Assembly: GCA_903861055.1 (NCBI GenBank)
Contig: CAIOSU010000494.1
Coordinates: 1 to 7,835 of the forward strand
DNA: 7,835 bases
Direction: 5' to 3'
Origin: an uncultured bacterium
GTDB lineage: Bacteria; Bacteroidota; Bacteroidia; Chitinophagales; CAIOSU01
Shown here: positions 6,249-7,835 of the stretch, one piece after another
Layout of the letters: each line of letters opens with the position of its first letter
Position numbering within the stretch: the stretch's first letter is position 1
Notes under the pieces: generated by a model
Told to the model about the DNA's origin: nothing
What the model saw: the letters and a program-made list of their open reading frames with translations, nothing else
Databases searched by the model: none
Translations under genes and position numbers: made by a program

Positions 6249-6491
6249 ATGGCCGAAGAAGCACAACCCGACTCGCAACTATTGCTGCAACTGATGACCA
6301 TGGAAATGCCCTTTGGTAAATACAAGGGAACCTTGCTATACCGATTGCCAGTTTCATATTTGGAGTGGTTTGCCAAACAGGGCTTTCCGGACGGGAAGTT
6401 GGGCATGTTGCTGCAAACCATATACGAGATAAAGATTAACGGACTAGAATACTTACTTCAACCTCTGAAAAATAAAATCCAAAAACGCTGA
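6249..6491 (+). CDS. DUF3820 family protein (QSregVF_b-like)
   Basis: An 80-aa protein of the DUF3820 family, also described as 'putative quorum-sensing-regulated virulence factor'; the name comes from a Pseudomonas member and says little about its job here. The family pattern is nearly complete: MPFGKYKGT (20-28), LPVSYLEWF (33-41), GFPDGKLG (45-52) and YEIKINGLEYLL (59-70). It is probably a small cytoplasmic protein, with no signal peptide or membrane segment. Its TGA (6489-6491) overlaps the apparent CTG start of the next gene, so the two are likely translated in a coupled way. The molecular function is unknown. Confidence 0.88.
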   Translation: MAEEAQPDSQLLLQLMTMEMPFGKYKGTLLYRLPVSYLEWFAKQGFPDGKLGMLLQTIYEIKINGLEYLLQPLKNKIQKR

Positions 6492-6964
6492 AACCGGCCA
6501 CCATTACCCAGCTAAAGAAAGAACTGCTAAACCGCCACCCTGGCGAGTTGGTGGAGCTGGTGTTGCGCCTAACCAAATACAAATTGGAGAATAAAGAGCT
6601 GCTTAACTACTTACTTTTTGAGGCCGACGACGAGGAGGCTTACATTAAGAAAGTGGAGGAGCAGGTGCAAGAAATGTTTGCCGAAATACCCCGAAACCTG
6701 AACCAATACTTGGTGAAGAAAACGGTGCGCAAAATACTGCGCATTGTTAACAAACAGATAAAATACTCAGGCAACAAAGAGACTGAAGCGCGCCTGCGAC
6801 TTTTTTATTGCCACTGTATGAAACAGTTCATTAACATGCACTACAACACTTACCTTACCAACCTATACGAGCTGCAGCTAAAGAAAATACGCCAAACCAT
6901 TGAAAAACTGCACGAAGACTTGCAATACGATTTTGAGCAAGAATTGAAGGAGTTGGAGGGGTAA
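6488..6964 (+). CDS. Uncharacterised 158-aa helical protein with apparent CTG start
   Basis: A soluble, strongly helical, charged protein that I do not recognise as any enzyme. Visible segments are ITQLKKELLNRHPGELVELV (6-25), LLNYLLFEADDEEAYIKKV (38-56), a basic middle KKTVRKILRIVNKQIKYSGNKE (77-98; note KYSGNKETE) and a C-terminal helix ending LHEDLQYDFEQELKELEG (141-158). The first plain start is TTG 6548, but the frame is open without a stop back to 6473-6475, and the 20 codons from 6488 read as natural helical protein that continues the fold. I also recall Bacteroidota homologues beginning with a similar KPATI segment. Between that stop and 6548 there is no ATG, GTG or TTG, so CTG 6488 (overlapping the DUF3820 stop as CTGA) or ATT 6503 is needed. 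The conservative form is 6548-6964, 138 aa. Confidence 0.75.
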   Translation: MKPATITQLKKELLNRHPGELVELVLRLTKYKLENKELLNYLLFEADDEEAYIKKVEEQVQEMFAEIPRNLNQYLVKKTVRKILRIVNKQIKYSGNKETEARLRLFYCHCMKQFINMHYNTYLTNLYELQLKKIRQTIEKLHEDLQYDFEQELKELEG

Positions 6965-6995
6965 TAAATTTGTTGAGTAATTAATTGCCAATTTA

Positions 6996-7003
6996 TATCT
7001 TTA
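6996..7003 (+). promoter_or_regulatory. Candidate promoter of the VapBC-type operon (-7 element)
   Basis: TATCTTTA matches the Bacteroidota -7 consensus TAnnTTTG except for the last base. A TTTG at 6969-6972 could be the -33 element, with 23 bp between them, at the long end of the accepted range. The ATG at 7022 lies 18 nt after the box. Confidence 0.45.
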
Positions 7004-7021
7004 CGTAACAAGTTTCGGCAT

Positions 7022-7192
7022 ATGATAATCAAGTTATCTAAGAAAGCGACCAAGAAGGATATAGAGCAAGCCATGCTTAAGCTCAAAAAGAAAAAGCAAT
7101 CCGAAAAGAATGCATCTCAATACTTTGGTTCTTTAAAGAGGGGTCTGGATGGTATGGAGTATCAAAACACTGTGAGAAGTGAATGGTCCTGA
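7022..7192 (+). CDS. Small VapB-like antitoxin
   Basis: A 56-aa ORF starting at ATG 7022 and overlapping the start of the PIN-domain toxin gene by 14 nt, a typical antitoxin-toxin arrangement. The N-terminal half is a lysine-rich helix (MIIKLSKKATKKDIEQAM, 1-18, then KLKKKKQ). The C-terminal half, ASQYFGSLKRGLDGMEYQN (31-49) with VRSEW (51-55), resembles the toxin-binding tail of short antitoxins paired with PIN toxins in Bacteroidota. Its role would be to bind the VapC active site and repress the operon. The length is short compared with AbrB-type VapB proteins and no DNA-binding fold is evident. The start is supported by the likely promoter just upstream. Confidence 0.75.
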   Translation: MIIKLSKKATKKDIEQAMLKLKKKKQSEKNASQYFGSLKRGLDGMEYQNTVRSEWS

Positions 7193-7544
7193 TTTACTGC
7201 TAGACACCAATGTGGTTATCTACTTCCTTGAAGGAGATGAGCGTTTGGCTCCGTTTGCTAGTTATACCTTTGCAATTTCCGCCATTACAGAAATTGAGTT
7301 ATTGGGTTGGGTGGGCATAAGTGCACCCGAAACGGATAAAATTAAGGGGTTTATTGCCTCATGTAAATTGGTAGAGCTCAATTGGGAGGTTAAGCAACTT
7401 TCAATTGGTTTAAAGCAAAAAACAAAAATTAAGATTCCCGATGCTATTATTGCGGCAAGTGCATTGCATCTCAATATACCCTTAATTACGGCCGATAAAG
7501 AATTCAGAAATATAGCAGGAATTGACCTGTTTCTTTTAGAGTAA
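7179..7544 (+). CDS. vapC: PIN-domain ribonuclease toxin, VapC family
   Basis: A 121-aa PIN domain. The acidic quartet that binds Mg2+/Mn2+ is complete: D9 in LLLDTNVVIY, E40 in ITEIELLG, D88 in KIPDAIIAASAL and D106 in LITADKEF. VapC toxins cut specific RNAs, often tRNA or rRNA, when freed from their antitoxin; the target of this one cannot be read from sequence. The start is GTG 7179 inside the antitoxin gene, which puts the first catalytic Asp nine residues in, as usual for the family; no ATG gives this N-terminus. It ends 12 nt before the stop of the convergent hydrolase gene, with no obvious terminator between them. With an intact active site it is likely functional. Confidence 0.93.
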   Translation: MNGPDLLLDTNVVIYFLEGDERLAPFASYTFAISAITEIELLGWVGISAPETDKIKGFIASCKLVELNWEVKQLSIGLKQKTKIKIPDAIIAASALHLNIPLITADKEFRNIAGIDLFLLE

Positions 7545-7556
7545 TTTGTATGACCC

Positions 7557-7835
7557 TTACCCCATAAACCCCAACGTAGCCCGCACCACGCTAGCCGAAG
7601 GCTCGGGCAAGGTGTTTTCAGGCCAAGGATGGCGGGCATTGAAGGTGTGGTTGCCGCCAAGTACAGGCAGCAAGGTGGCCTTGGGGTTTAATGAAGCCAG
7701 TTTCTCGGCAGCGCTGAAGTCAACTACTACATCGTCGGTGCCGTGCGCTATCATGGCGGGTATACTCAGGCGGGCCATGGCTGCAGGTATATCCAGCCGC
7801 GCCTCGTTAGCATAAAAGTTTTCGTAAGTGCTGTA
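7557..7835 (-). CDS. Alpha/beta hydrolase, C-terminal part (cut by window edge)
   Basis: The last 92 residues of an alpha/beta-fold hydrolase; the frame is open to the right edge, so the start lies outside and the internal ATG at 7778 is not the start. The visible strand IPAMIAHGTDDVVVDFSAA carries the acid of the catalytic triad (Asp in HGTDD), and LPVLGGNHTFNARHPWP carries the catalytic His in GGNH. The C-terminus is RATLGFMG. This pattern resembles dienelactone-hydrolase- or prolyl-oligopeptidase-like serine hydrolases of Bacteroidota. The nucleophile Ser is not in the window, so neither activity nor substrate can be judged. Confidence 0.85.
   Translation of the reverse strand, partial: YSTYENFYANEARLDIPAAMARLSIPAMIAHGTDDVVVDFSAAEKLASLNPKATLLPVLGGNHTFNARHPWPENTLPEPSASVVRATLGFMG

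Noticed and set aside
7546..7815. Plus-strand ORF of 89 codons
   Set aside because: It is antisense to the alpha/beta hydrolase, which shows its catalytic His and Asp in the minus frame.

Overview
The window looks like a chromosomal segment of a Bacteroidota bacterium. This rests on protein similarity to that phylum (FtsH, RsfS, a short biotin ligase without a DNA-binding domain, a VAT1-like reductase, a DUF3820 protein), on the sparse Shine-Dalgarno signals, and on two TATCTTTA boxes close to the phylum's TAnnTTTG -7 element. I cannot name a genus.

Layout. Positions 1-2588 are a minus-strand housekeeping operon. rsfS (ribosomal silencing factor) is followed 22 nt later by ftsH (membrane AAA+ zinc protease). 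A possible further gene begins at position 14 and runs off the left edge. A 61-bp divergent region separates rsfS from birA (biotin-protein ligase) on the plus strand. The plus strand then carries a fusion of an ATP-cone to an Mrr-like nuclease (3472-4326) and a zinc-independent MDR-family oxidoreductase (4368-5393). A 225-bp gap without genes follows.

From 5540 to 7544 the content becomes accessory. It holds a ParE/RelE-type toxin-antitoxin pair (5619-6184) bracketed by two exact copies of a 25-bp AT-rich repeat. Next is a two-gene unit: a DUF3820 protein and a 158-aa helical protein that seems to start at a CTG codon overlapping the upstream stop. A VapBC-type pair closes the block; its 56-aa antitoxin is easily missed. 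The right end is the C-terminal part of an alpha/beta hydrolase on the minus strand, cut by the edge and convergent with vapC.

How the genes relate. RsfS and FtsH are general translation and protein quality-control factors, and BirA biotinylates carboxylase carrier proteins. The two toxin-antitoxin pairs and the nuclease fusion are possible stress or defence functions, but nothing here proves they act together. Non-ATG starts are frequent: TTG for rsfS and birA, GTG for vapC, probably CTG for the 158-aa protein and perhaps TTG for parE. Automatic start calls deserve caution. The most interesting items are the nucleotide-sensing nuclease fusion with its palindromic upstream region, the repeat-bracketed toxin-antitoxin cassette, and the CTGA-coupled gene pair.
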